This document shows, one piece after another, positions 12,862-20,154 of a stretch of DNA of 23,780 nucleotides; position 1 is the first letter of the stretch; every line of letters begins with the position of its first letter. The stretch spans positions 22,425-46,204 of the forward strand of contig DNRP01000171.1 in assembly GCA_003499955.1 (NCBI GenBank), in the 5' to 3' direction. Under the pieces are notes generated by a model. The model was not told the origin of the DNA. It did not search any database and worked only from the letters and a program-made list of their open reading frames with translations. A program made the translations under genes and the position numbers. The DNA comes from Cyanobacteria bacterium UBA9971 (lineage in GTDB: Bacteria > Cyanobacteriota > Vampirovibrionia > Gastranaerophilales > UBA9971).

Positions 12862-14259
12862 TTAATAAGAAAGCGAGTTTTGTTGAAGTTTATCTAAAAT
12901 TCTTGATGACCAGCCTTGGTCACCAACTTTTTGCGCAGCAATAAGAGATTTTTTATATAAATTTTCGGCTTTGTAAAGTTGATTATTTCTAAGCATTATA
13001 TCCCCTGCCTGCTCAAAGCTTTTTGCATAGCCTTCAACATTTCCTATCTTTGTATCCAGTTTTATTGATTCCCGATAATACTTAATAGCCTTATCGTCAT
13101 GACCTAAATCCCTAAAAACACCCGCGGTATTGCTTAATATACAGGCTTTTCCTTTGTTATCTCCCGTTTCATTTGTAAGAGAAAACCCGACTTTGAAATG
13201 AGAAAGAGCCTGCTTGTAATCATATTGTCCGGCAAAAACATTTCCGACATCATTTAAAGTAATGCTTTGCCCTTTTAAATTTTCCACCTGTCCGTCAAGA
13301 GAAATCGATTCATAATAATGCGACAAAGCAGCGTCAGTTTTGCCGAAATCATCGTAAATTGATGCCATGTTGTAATGAGCTTGAGCCTGAATTTCCTGAT
13401 TTCCTGTGTTGAAAGCTATATTTGCAGCTTTATTATAACTTTGAAGCGCGTTTGAAATCTCTCCGTTTACATCATGAATATAGGCTTTATCCATATAAAG
13501 TTTTGTTTCAACTTCGGTATTTTTGATTTTTTGAGAGAAAGGAATAAGTTTTTCGTACACAGAAAGGGCTTTTTCATAATCTCCCGAGTCGACTATCTTT
13601 TCTGCCTTTTTATAAAGTTCTTCCAGTTTAATATCTTCTGGTCGCTGCATATTTTTTTTGATTATATTGTCATTTTGAGGCAAAACATTATTTTCTTTTG
13701 TCTCCATGATTCCTTCTGTCATCCTGAGCATAGCTAAGGATCTGTCCGTTTGACTATTTTCACTATTTGACAGATTCTTCGGCTTCGCCTCAGAATGACA
13801 ATTTGATTTGTAGTCAACTTTTTGCAATAAAAGTGCGTCTACCCAGTTTTTTACGACGCCGGAAGGTTTATTAAGCGTTTCTGTAATATATCCGTCAAGA
13901 ATAGACGCGGCATTTATTAAGTTTGATTTAATGATTTTTTGGGAAGGATTTTCTTTGACAGATTGAAGCTCTACAAGCTTAAGATAAGTTTCCACTTCCT
14001 CATTTACTTCTTTTGAAGCGCCTATAGCCTTAAGCGTATTTTTAAAATCAACGATAATCTGGCTTATATTAACTTTTTCCGCCGAATAATCAATAGTTTG
14101 CTTGTATCCTGAAGAAGTTTGCTGTTCTTTAAAATCGGCATTATCACGCGGAAGCTGTTTTTGTTCAGCATCAGGGTTCACCTTGTCTATAGGTGATTTT
14201 TTCTTAATATTTATATTATAAGGATAAAAATTTACGGGATAAATTCCGTTCAAACCCAC
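12862..14259 (-). CDS. TPR-repeat protein with an in-frame palindromic element
   Basis: A 465-aa protein starting at GTG 14259, supported by AGAAGG 8 nt upstream. The N-terminal ~150 residues are polar (Tyr/Asn-rich start, Lys-rich linker, then helices) and match nothing I recognise. Residues 154-181 are encoded by an inserted palindromic repeat (see the repeat entry). From about 205 to the end, roughly six tetratricopeptide repeats with ~40-residue spacing follow, resembling the kinesin-light-chain type. Examples are GDYEKALSVYEKLI, AHYNMASIYDDFGKTDAALS and GVFRDLGHDDKAIKYYRESI. TPR stacks bind partner proteins; the partner is unknown. There is no signal peptide or membrane helix, so it is probably cytoplasmic. 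It is a single-gene unit with its own promoter, divergent from pyruvate kinase and convergent with punA. Confidence 0.85.
   Translation of the reverse strand: MGLNGIYPVNFYPYNINIKKKSPIDKVNPDAEQKQLPRDNADFKEQQTSSGYKQTIDYSAEKVNISQIIVDFKNTLKAIGASKEVNEEVETYLKLVELQSVKENPSQKIIKSNLINAASILDGYITETLNKPSGVVKNWVDALLLQKVDYKSNCHSEAKPKNLSNSENSQTDRSLAMLRMTEGIMETKENNVLPQNDNIIKKNMQRPEDIKLEELYKKAEKIVDSGDYEKALSVYEKLIPFSQKIKNTEVETKLYMDKAYIHDVNGEISNALQSYNKAANIAFNTGNQEIQAQAHYNMASIYDDFGKTDAALSHYYESISLDGQVENLKGQSITLNDVGNVFAGQYDYKQALSHFKVGFSLTNETGDNKGKACILSNTAGVFRDLGHDDKAIKYYRESIKLDTKIGNVEGYAKSFEQAGDIMLRNNQLYKAENLYKKSLIAAQKVGDQGWSSRILDKLQQNSLSY
13717..13800 (-). repeat. 84-bp palindromic repeat element inserted in frame in the TPR gene
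   Basis: The ends are inverted repeats. The minus-strand arm TGTCATTCTGAG...GAATCTGTC pairs with the complement of the other end (TGTCATCCTGAG...GGATCTGTC), separated by ~22 bp. At exactly 28 codons it keeps the reading frame and adds a Ser/Lys/Asn-rich stretch (CHSEAKPKNLSNS...) that is unlike the rest of the protein. The arm sequence resembles dispersed 'GTCATTCTGAG' palindromes that I recall as intergenic repeats in many bacteria. Confidence 0.85.
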
Positions 14260-14312
14260 GGCTTTTGCCTTCTTTCCTTATTTTTCTCTCTCTGTGTGAA
14301 ATTCCCCAATAT

Positions 14313-14340
14313 ATAATATATTTATCGTAATAAACAGCAA
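14313..14340 (-). promoter_or_regulatory. promoter of the TPR gene
   Basis: TTGCTG (14335-14340) and TATTAT (14313-14318) on the minus strand have a 16-bp spacer, about 50 bp upstream of the GTG start. Confidence 0.5.
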
Positions 14341-14378
14341 ATAACTTTGTAGTCTATTTGAATGATTTTAATAATTTT

Positions 14379-14407
14379 TTGCAAAAAATCTAAAAATAAA
14401 GTAAATT
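14379..14407 (+). promoter_or_regulatory. promoter of pyk
   Basis: TTGCAA (14379-14384) and TAAATT (14402-14407) have a 17-bp spacer and a leader of ~35 nt to the ATG. The -35 is in the palindrome TTTTTTGCAAAAAA. Confidence 0.45.
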
Positions 14408-14448
14408 CATTTAATTAGCAGCTGTTTATAAAATAAGGAATTAAACAA

Positions 14449-15897
14449 ATGGGAAGTTTTATAAAGACAAAAATAATAGCGACAATCGGTCCGGGTTCCG
14501 ACAGTAATGAAAAAATTGCCGAGCTTATAAAAGCAGGGGCGAGGATTTTCAGGATAAATTCTTCCCACGGAACAGCAGAAGTTCACAAAGAAAACATCGA
14601 AAAAATCAGAAGAATTTCACAGGAATTAAACGAATTTGTGGCAATTATTCTTGACCTTCAGGGACCTAAAATCAGAATAGGAAACTTGCCGGAACCTGTT
14701 GAACTGAAAAAAGATCAGGAAATCACCCTAAAACCTTGCTTGGAGTCTAATGAAATAGGCGTTCTTCCTGTAGACTATGCAGGAATAATAAAAGACGTTA
14801 AAAAAGAAGACCATCTTCTTTTAGATGACGGAAAAATTGAATTTGTCATAACAGAAATGTTTCTTGATAAAATAAAAGCTCGAGTTGTAAGAGGCGGGCT
14901 GTTAAAATCGAGAAAAGGCATAAATATTCCGAATTCGGGTTCAAAAAGCGTGGCTGCCGTCACTGAAAGAGATATTGAGTATATAAAATTTGCTGTTAAA
15001 AACGATATTGACTATCTTGCGCTTTCATTTGTCCGAGATAAAGACGATATAATTGCCGCTAAAAGCTATTTAAAGCAATTTAACGGAGATATTCCGATTA
15101 TTGCCAAAATTGAAAAACCACAGGCAGTAGAAAATTTAGAATCTATTATGCATGTTTCTGAAGGCGTAATGGTTGCGCGGGGCGATCTTGGTATTGAAAT
15201 TTCGCCGGAACTTGTTCCAATAGTACAAAAAAACATTATACATAATGCCAACATTCATAGAAAACCCGTAATAACAGCGACACAGATGCTTGAATCAATG
15301 ATTGAGCAGCCGCTTCCTACAAGAGCAGAAGCAAGCGATGTTGCAAATGCAATTATAGACGGAACAGATGCCGTAATGCTTTCAGGGGAAACCGCTGTAG
15401 GTCAATATCCGACAGAGGCGGTTGAGATGATGGCAAAAATTGCAACTAATGTTGAAATAAGCAATTTAGGTAACTTTAATCAAGTACCTAAAATTGGTGA
15501 TGATGTTTATGAACTTGACTCTCAGGCAATTGTTTCCGCGATTATTAAAATGATTCCCGAAGTTGAAATCGCCGCAATCGTTGCGCTTACGAGAACAGGC
15601 TACACCGCAAAGCTTTTATCAAAATCAAAGCCAACTGTTCCAATTATTTCAATTTCTGATGATGAAAGAGTTTGCAGGAGATTAAATCTTTTTTGGGGTA
15701 TTTATCCTTATAAAATGACTCTGCAACCCAATTTTACCGAAGAAATGCTGAAAGAAATTGATTCTGTTCTGGTAAAGGAGACTTTTCTTGATTCCGGCGA
15801 CAAAGTAATCATTACAGGCGGTCTTCCTTATATAACAGCAGGGAAAACAAACTTCCTGAGACTTCATCAGCTTGGTTCTATAGGAATTATTTCTTAA
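14449..15897 (+). CDS. pyk: pyruvate kinase
   Basis: A 482-aa glycolytic enzyme that transfers phosphate from phosphoenolpyruvate to ADP, giving pyruvate and ATP in the cytoplasm. It is full length for bacterial enzymes without an extra C-terminal PEP-like domain. Visible are KTKIIATIGP at the N-terminus, the RINSSHG loop (35-41, with Ser where Phe, Met or Cys is usual before SHG) and LDLQGPKIR at 69-77. The signature IIAKIEKPQAVEN follows, with catalytic Lys220 and metal ligand Glu222. Next are ARGDLG with Asp246, and TATQMLESM with Thr278. The C-terminal allosteric domain ends in DKVIITGGLPYITAGKTNFLRL. AAGGA lies 9 nt before the ATG. The 3' end overlaps the convergent lipase-like gene by 11 bp (15887-15897). 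Confidence 0.96.
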   Translation: MGSFIKTKIIATIGPGSDSNEKIAELIKAGARIFRINSSHGTAEVHKENIEKIRRISQELNEFVAIILDLQGPKIRIGNLPEPVELKKDQEITLKPCLESNEIGVLPVDYAGIIKDVKKEDHLLLDDGKIEFVITEMFLDKIKARVVRGGLLKSRKGINIPNSGSKSVAAVTERDIEYIKFAVKNDIDYLALSFVRDKDDIIAAKSYLKQFNGDIPIIAKIEKPQAVENLESIMHVSEGVMVARGDLGIEISPELVPIVQKNIIHNANIHRKPVITATQMLESMIEQPLPTRAEASDVANAIIDGTDAVMLSGETAVGQYPTEAVEMMAKIATNVEISNLGNFNQVPKIGDDVYELDSQAIVSAIIKMIPEVEIAAIVALTRTGYTAKLLSKSKPTVPIISISDDERVCRRLNLFWGIYPYKMTLQPNFTEEMLKEIDSVLVKETFLDSGDKVIITGGLPYITAGKTNFLRLHQLGSIGIIS

Positions 15898-16771
15898 GCA
15901 ATTCGTTCGTATTGCTCACTTCATTTTCACTAAGTTCATAAAAATTGCTTAATTTGTGCGCGGACAAAAACCAAATTTCTTCCGGCTGTTTAACTTTTGA
16001 AACAGTATCCATGTCATAGAACATCGCGTATTCTCCAACGCTTTTTAACGGAAATAATTTTTCTTTAATCAGCCTGCTAATTTTATGCAGTGAATCGGAA
16101 AGTTTATCAACTGTAGAAACAAAACCTGTCAATGCTTTAATTTCAGCCACAAGCCTGTTTAAATCTTTTCGTTTTATCACCTCAGCCGGTCTGTCCACAT
16201 AAAAATAACTTGAAGAATTTTTACTGCAATGCGGAAGTAAATTGCCCACCAGATCAACTTTAGATATGAAATTTTTTATATTGGAATAATCTTTATTTAC
16301 ATCAAGATTATAATTATCAAGCATATATTTCATGCCAAGACCGTTAAATGTATATGTAGGCGAATTATATTTTGCGCCTACAATTTCTGCAAGACCTCCG
16401 CCTAATGAATGACCTGTTAAAAAAAACGGTTTACCTTTATGCAATGTCGCTGCGTAAATTTCTTCAAAAAAACTTATTGCTTCTTTAATTTGACTCGAAC
16501 TATTATCAAACAAACCCAAATTAATATCCGTAAGCCAATCCTGAACAGTGTGAGTTCCCCTGAAAGCAACTATGATTTCCTCATTAGATTCAAGAGCAAC
16601 TCCATAAAACCCGTTCTTTTTTATACTTAATAAATGCGGTTCATTATTTAAAACTTTAATAACCTTATAATCAGAATAAGTTTCCCCTTCGGTACTGTCT
16701 TTATATGAAAAAGCGCATATTTCAGCTAATTTAGCCGCTTTTATAATATCCGATTCAATAGATTTAAGCAT
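15887..16771 (-). CDS. class-3 lipase-like alpha/beta hydrolase
   Basis: A 294-aa protein with the Lipase_3 core. It shows the conserved AFRGTHTVQDWLTD segment (69-82, oxyanion side), the nucleophile elbow GHSLGGG with Ser122, a likely acid Asp173 (ISKVDLVGN), and His272 in the C-terminal SAHKLSNF. The catalytic triad therefore looks complete. About 70 residues with amphipathic helices between Asp and His may form a lid. There is no signal peptide, so the substrate may be an intracellular lipid or ester; specificity cannot be read from the sequence. GAGG lies 5 nt upstream of the ATG. It has its own strong promoter and overlaps the 3' end of pyk by 11 bp. Confidence 0.87.
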   Translation of the reverse strand: MLKSIESDIIKAAKLAEICAFSYKDSTEGETYSDYKVIKVLNNEPHLLSIKKNGFYGVALESNEEIIVAFRGTHTVQDWLTDINLGLFDNSSSQIKEAISFFEEIYAATLHKGKPFFLTGHSLGGGLAEIVGAKYNSPTYTFNGLGMKYMLDNYNLDVNKDYSNIKNFISKVDLVGNLLPHCSKNSSSYFYVDRPAEVIKRKDLNRLVAEIKALTGFVSTVDKLSDSLHKISRLIKEKLFPLKSVGEYAMFYDMDTVSKVKQPEEIWFLSAHKLSNFYELSENEVSNTNELLKK

Positions 16772-16807
16772 ATAATCCTCTTTTTTATTTTTTATCTTAA
16801 TTAATCA

Positions 16808-16836
16808 ATTATAAGTATTTATAACTTTTATATCAA
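16808..16836 (-). promoter_or_regulatory. strong promoter of the lipase-like gene
   Basis: TTGATA (16831-16836) and a perfect TATAAT (16808-16813) are 17 bp apart on the minus strand, ~37 bp upstream of the start. Confidence 0.65.
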
Positions 16837-16959
16837 TAAAATCTGCCAAATAAATTTTTTCGTAAAATCGGAAATTTTTGTTATTTTTTTTTCAAAAAGG
16901 GAATACAATATAATTGATAGCCATAATACTCCGAAGTGCTGTTTAGAGGTGGCAAAAGG

Positions 16960-17244
16960 ATGCAATATTCAGGCAGGTGGTATGATTCTGATCCCCGGAT
17001 TAGTCTAGCTGTAGCATGTTTAGAAAAAGCCAGTCCGCTTACTCAACGAAGATTGGCACGAGCTATTATCAAAAAAGCAAAGGCAATGGATGTTAATGCC
17101 AAAGATCATCACATTGGATTCTTTCGAAGGTGGTACGATGAAAGCAGGGCAGTAAGTCTTGCTATGGAGTATTTTAAAGTATCTCCACCTCTTTTACAGA
17201 GGGCTATAGCTGAATATCTTATAGCGAAACTTATAAATAAATAA
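16960..17244 (+). CDS. small protein of two WYD repeats (94 aa), unknown function
   Basis: No family recognised. The start is ATG 16960, with AGAGGTGG (16945-16952) 7 nt upstream; a GTG at 16936 would place that ribosome binding site inside the gene. The protein is an internal duplication. Repeat 1 (about 5-42) reads GRWYDSDPRISLAVACLE then QRRLARAIIKKA. Repeat 2 (about 56-92) reads RRWYDESRAVSLAMEYFK then QRAIAEYLIAKL. Each repeat is an Arg-Trp-Tyr-Asp cap followed by two amphipathic helices, joined by a short His/Asp linker. It is basic and soluble, with no signal sequence. A TATAAT at 16909-16914 may drive it. It converges on the GH57 gene, with the palindromic element between them. Confidence 0.75.
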   Translation: MQYSGRWYDSDPRISLAVACLEKASPLTQRRLARAIIKKAKAMDVNAKDHHIGFFRRWYDESRAVSLAMEYFKVSPPLLQRAIAEYLIAKLINK

Positions 17245-17301
17245 AATTATTCACGACTGCTAAATCAATCGGGATACTTAAATATCACTTCACAAGATCG
17301 T

Positions 17302-17437
17302 GTCATTGCGAGGAGCTTGCGACGAAGCAATCTAAAATAAGCACGATATTTATATTTTTTAGATTGCCGCGTCAGCGCTTTGCTGCCCCCTTCTTTTTTG
17401 ATAATTAATCAAAAAAGCGGGTACCCTTCGCAATGAC
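17302..17437. repeat. 136-bp palindromic repeat element (GTCATTGCGAGG family) with a nested insertion
   Basis: The left arm GTCATTGCGAGG...GACGAAGCAATCT (17302-17333) is the inverted counterpart of the right arm, which starts AGATTGCCGCGTCAGCGC (17361) and ends CTTCGCAATGAC (17437). The right arm is interrupted by a 10-bp perfect hairpin (CTTTTTTGAT/ATCAAAAAAG, about 17393-17417). CCCTTC occurs on both sides, at 17388-17393 and 17424-17429. The element occupies the 252-bp gap between two convergent genes, where it may also act as a bidirectional terminator. A half copy of the same family lies inside manC. Confidence 0.85.
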
Positions 17438-17496
17438 GACCTGACCTGTTACGATAAATTCTAAAAATTGTAACTAAATATGAAGGGTAAACTAAA

Positions 17497-20001
17497 TTAT
17501 ATATGCGCCGTAGCTTTATTTAAACTGCTTACATATTCTTCTACAGTAAAATTTAATTTTTCCCCGAGCATTAAAATAGTAGATATAAACTTTTTATCCG
17601 CAACAAGATTATCGGAATTTTTTAAATCCTCTATAAGTTGAGGGATTTTGGCGTAAATATTACTAAAATAAAAATTTTGCGCTTCCGAAAAATCAAGTTT
17701 TAAATCAAGTTTATCAAGCATATTTAATACTTTTATAAGTGTTTCAAATTCTTTAATTTCATTGCTGTCAGCCAAACTTTCAACTTTATTTGTAATATAT
17801 TCGCTGTATATCTCTTTAGTTGGCTTGGTATCAAGCTGTATTCCGATTTTAGTTGCCTCTTTGTTTATATCAACAGCAGCCTGAAGCAAATCAGGACTTT
17901 CAATATCATCAGCATCCTGAATAAAAGAATTAAAAGAATTACTTAAAGCATATTCGGCAGCAATTTTAAACTCTTCAGGAATTTGAAGATCAAGCTCACT
18001 AAGCTGCATAATAGGGCCTCTGGCTTCATCATAAAGATTTTTATAGGTACTCGCAAACTGCTCAAGCTTATCTTCAATAAGAATATTGATAATTTTGCGT
18101 CTTTCCTCGATAAACAAGTTTTTAAGCGTGAAATACTCTTTTCCGAAGTATTCGTCAAGCCCTCTAATAACTTCTGTAAGAGGAAGGGTATTGTATTTTT
18201 CAATTAAATTTTCTTTAATCTTGTTATATTCTGTTTTTCCGGCAAATCCTCTAATTACACAATGAAAATCCTCCCCGCCAAAATGCAGCAGAGCAAAAAT
18301 CATATCGTGTTGTTCAAAAGTAACATTGGAATTAATTTCGATTCTTCCTATTATAAGCCTTGTGTCTGCTTTCTTTGCTTTTTTATAATCAAGCGCCTTG
18401 ATGTTATAACAATAAACTTCAGCTTCTTCTTCGTATTCTTCAAAGAGCGAGCTTATTGCCCAATGGCTTACAACCTGTTTAACACTTACTATTGAAGGTT
18501 TTACAAACTTCATGTAGATATCTTTGCCTGAACCAAATTTTTTAATATTACTGGAAGCCTCTGAAAGTATCTGAAGAAACTTTGTTTCAAGGTCAATTTC
18601 CTGAAATTCCTCGGCAATTTGCATTGCTCTGGCGGCATATTTAAGAATCTGCACTGTTTCTATACCTGAAATATCTGCAAAAAACCACCCGCAACTTGTA
18701 TACATAAGCATTGCGTGTCTTTGCATTTCAAGAAGTTTTATTACACTGACCATTTCGCTTTGATTAAGTTTTTTCGATGCTTCATGGGCGCAAAAAGCTT
18801 CTATTGTTGATTTATTTCTGTCAAGAACTACATCTATATAACGATTTCTGGCTTTCCAGGGATCTTTTAAATATTTGCCGGCATTTTTTTCATAAATAAC
18901 CATTAATTCATCTCTTAACCAATCAAGAGCTTTTCTTAGAGGTTTTCTCCATTTTTGATTCCAGCCGGCACCTGCTCCTGTGGAACAGCCGCAGTCTTCC
19001 ATCCATCTGCCGACGCCATGACTACAGCTCCATGAAGAAACCGGTTTTATTTCTACTTCCATTATCGGTGGGTATTTATCGAGAAATTCACTATAATTGG
19101 TTAAAATTAACCCTGACTGTTCTGCTTTTTTCTTGAGAGCATAAGACAGAGCCATATTTCCAAGCATAGTATGATGACCGTAGCTTTCTCCGTCTGTTGC
19201 TATATTTACAAGCTGATCATAGTTTCTTGCATAAGAAATTCCGTCTTTCATTCTTCCTATGAAAGAATCTCCGTTTGTTAAAAGACTGTCAAAAGCTACC
19301 GACTTTGAAATAGAACCGTCATAAAAAAACAAGTCCACGTATCTGTCAGTTCCGTCTTTCAAAAAACATCTATATGCCTGCCCCGGATCTATATTTCCCC
19401 AGCTTGCGTCCGTCCAGGAGTTTCCATCATCTTTTATCGGCTTTACTCTTTGCGACTGAAAAGGTGAAAGAACCGTATATTTTATATCGCAATCTGCCAG
19501 TACTTTTAATGTATCATAATCAATAGCTGTTTCAGCAAGCCAAATGCCTTCGGGCATGCGTCCAAATCTATGCTGAAAATCTTTTATACCCCATATTGTT
19601 TGAGTATATTTATCTTTTTCATTAGAAAGAGGCATAATCATATGATTATAAACCTGAGCAATAGCATTTCCATGTCCTGAATGGTTTTCTGCGCTGTTTT
19701 GATCTGCTTTTATTATTCTTTCATAAGTCTTCGGGGCATTAACTTCAAGCCATGACAGAAGAGTCGCGCCAAAATTAAAACTTATCAACTCATAATTATT
19801 TACTATATCGATAACTTGATTTTTAGAATTAACGATTCGGGAAACCGAATTTGGAGTGTAGCATTCATTCGCGATTCTGGCGTTCCAATCGTGAAAAGGC
19901 AATGCGCTGTCCTGAAGTTCTATTGATTCCAGCCACGGATTTTCTCTCGGGGGTTGGTAAAAATGTCCGTGAATCGCTAAATAATGCTTTTTATCTGACA
20001 T
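17497..20001 (-). CDS. glycoside hydrolase family 57 protein with DUF3536-type C-terminus
   Basis: An 834-aa protein from the ATG at 20001, which has GAGGT 7 nt upstream; the TTG at 20043 lacks one. The N-terminal GH57 catalytic (beta/alpha)7 domain (about 1-300) opens with LAIHGHFYQPPRENPW. The predicted nucleophile is Glu157 in GIWLAETAID and the acid/base is Asp270 in ATDGESYGHH. The segment SSWSCSHGVGRWMEDCGC and the GAGWNQKWRKPLR stretch after it are characteristic of the long GH57 subgroup that carries DUF3536. The C-terminal ~400 residues are helical. The family acts on alpha-glucans (amylase, branching or glucanotransferase activity), so a cytoplasmic glycogen role is likely, but the exact activity cannot be read. 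There is no signal peptide. It is divergent from manC. Confidence 0.92.
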   Translation of the reverse strand: MSDKKHYLAIHGHFYQPPRENPWLESIELQDSALPFHDWNARIANECYTPNSVSRIVNSKNQVIDIVNNYELISFNFGATLLSWLEVNAPKTYERIIKADQNSAENHSGHGNAIAQVYNHMIMPLSNEKDKYTQTIWGIKDFQHRFGRMPEGIWLAETAIDYDTLKVLADCDIKYTVLSPFQSQRVKPIKDDGNSWTDASWGNIDPGQAYRCFLKDGTDRYVDLFFYDGSISKSVAFDSLLTNGDSFIGRMKDGISYARNYDQLVNIATDGESYGHHTMLGNMALSYALKKKAEQSGLILTNYSEFLDKYPPIMEVEIKPVSSWSCSHGVGRWMEDCGCSTGAGAGWNQKWRKPLRKALDWLRDELMVIYEKNAGKYLKDPWKARNRYIDVVLDRNKSTIEAFCAHEASKKLNQSEMVSVIKLLEMQRHAMLMYTSCGWFFADISGIETVQILKYAARAMQIAEEFQEIDLETKFLQILSEASSNIKKFGSGKDIYMKFVKPSIVSVKQVVSHWAISSLFEEYEEEAEVYCYNIKALDYKKAKKADTRLIIGRIEINSNVTFEQHDMIFALLHFGGEDFHCVIRGFAGKTEYNKIKENLIEKYNTLPLTEVIRGLDEYFGKEYFTLKNLFIEERRKIINILIEDKLEQFASTYKNLYDEARGPIMQLSELDLQIPEEFKIAAEYALSNSFNSFIQDADDIESPDLLQAAVDINKEATKIGIQLDTKPTKEIYSEYITNKVESLADSNEIKEFETLIKVLNMLDKLDLKLDFSEAQNFYFSNIYAKIPQLIEDLKNSDNLVADKKFISTILMLGEKLNFTVEEYVSSLNKATAHI

Positions 20002-20099
20002 GAATATGACCTCAAAATTTTCATAATTATTATTAATCAACAATTTACTTTAAAAGATTCTATATGAAAAGCATTGAAAAGTGGATTTTTTAATAATAT

Positions 20100-20127
20100 T
20101 TGCTAAAAATTTCCCTTAAGTTAGAAT
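20100..20127 (+). promoter_or_regulatory. promoter of manC
   Basis: TTGCTA (20100-20105) and TAGAAT (20122-20127) have a 16-bp spacer. The -10 lies in the inverted repeat TTAGA-ATATA-TCTAA, which could be an operator. Confidence 0.5.
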
Positions 20128-20154
20128 ATATCTAACAACAATGGATTTAGAAAA

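Noticed and set aside
13474..13737. Plus-strand 87-aa open frame opposite the TPR gene
   Set aside because: Phe/Ile-rich antisense of the Lys/Glu-rich TPR coding sequence; the apparent hydrophobicity is an artefact of the complementary codons.
17983..18495. Plus-strand open frames opposite the GH57 gene
   Set aside because: Shadows of a well-supported coding gene, with no ribosome binding site or recognisable domain.
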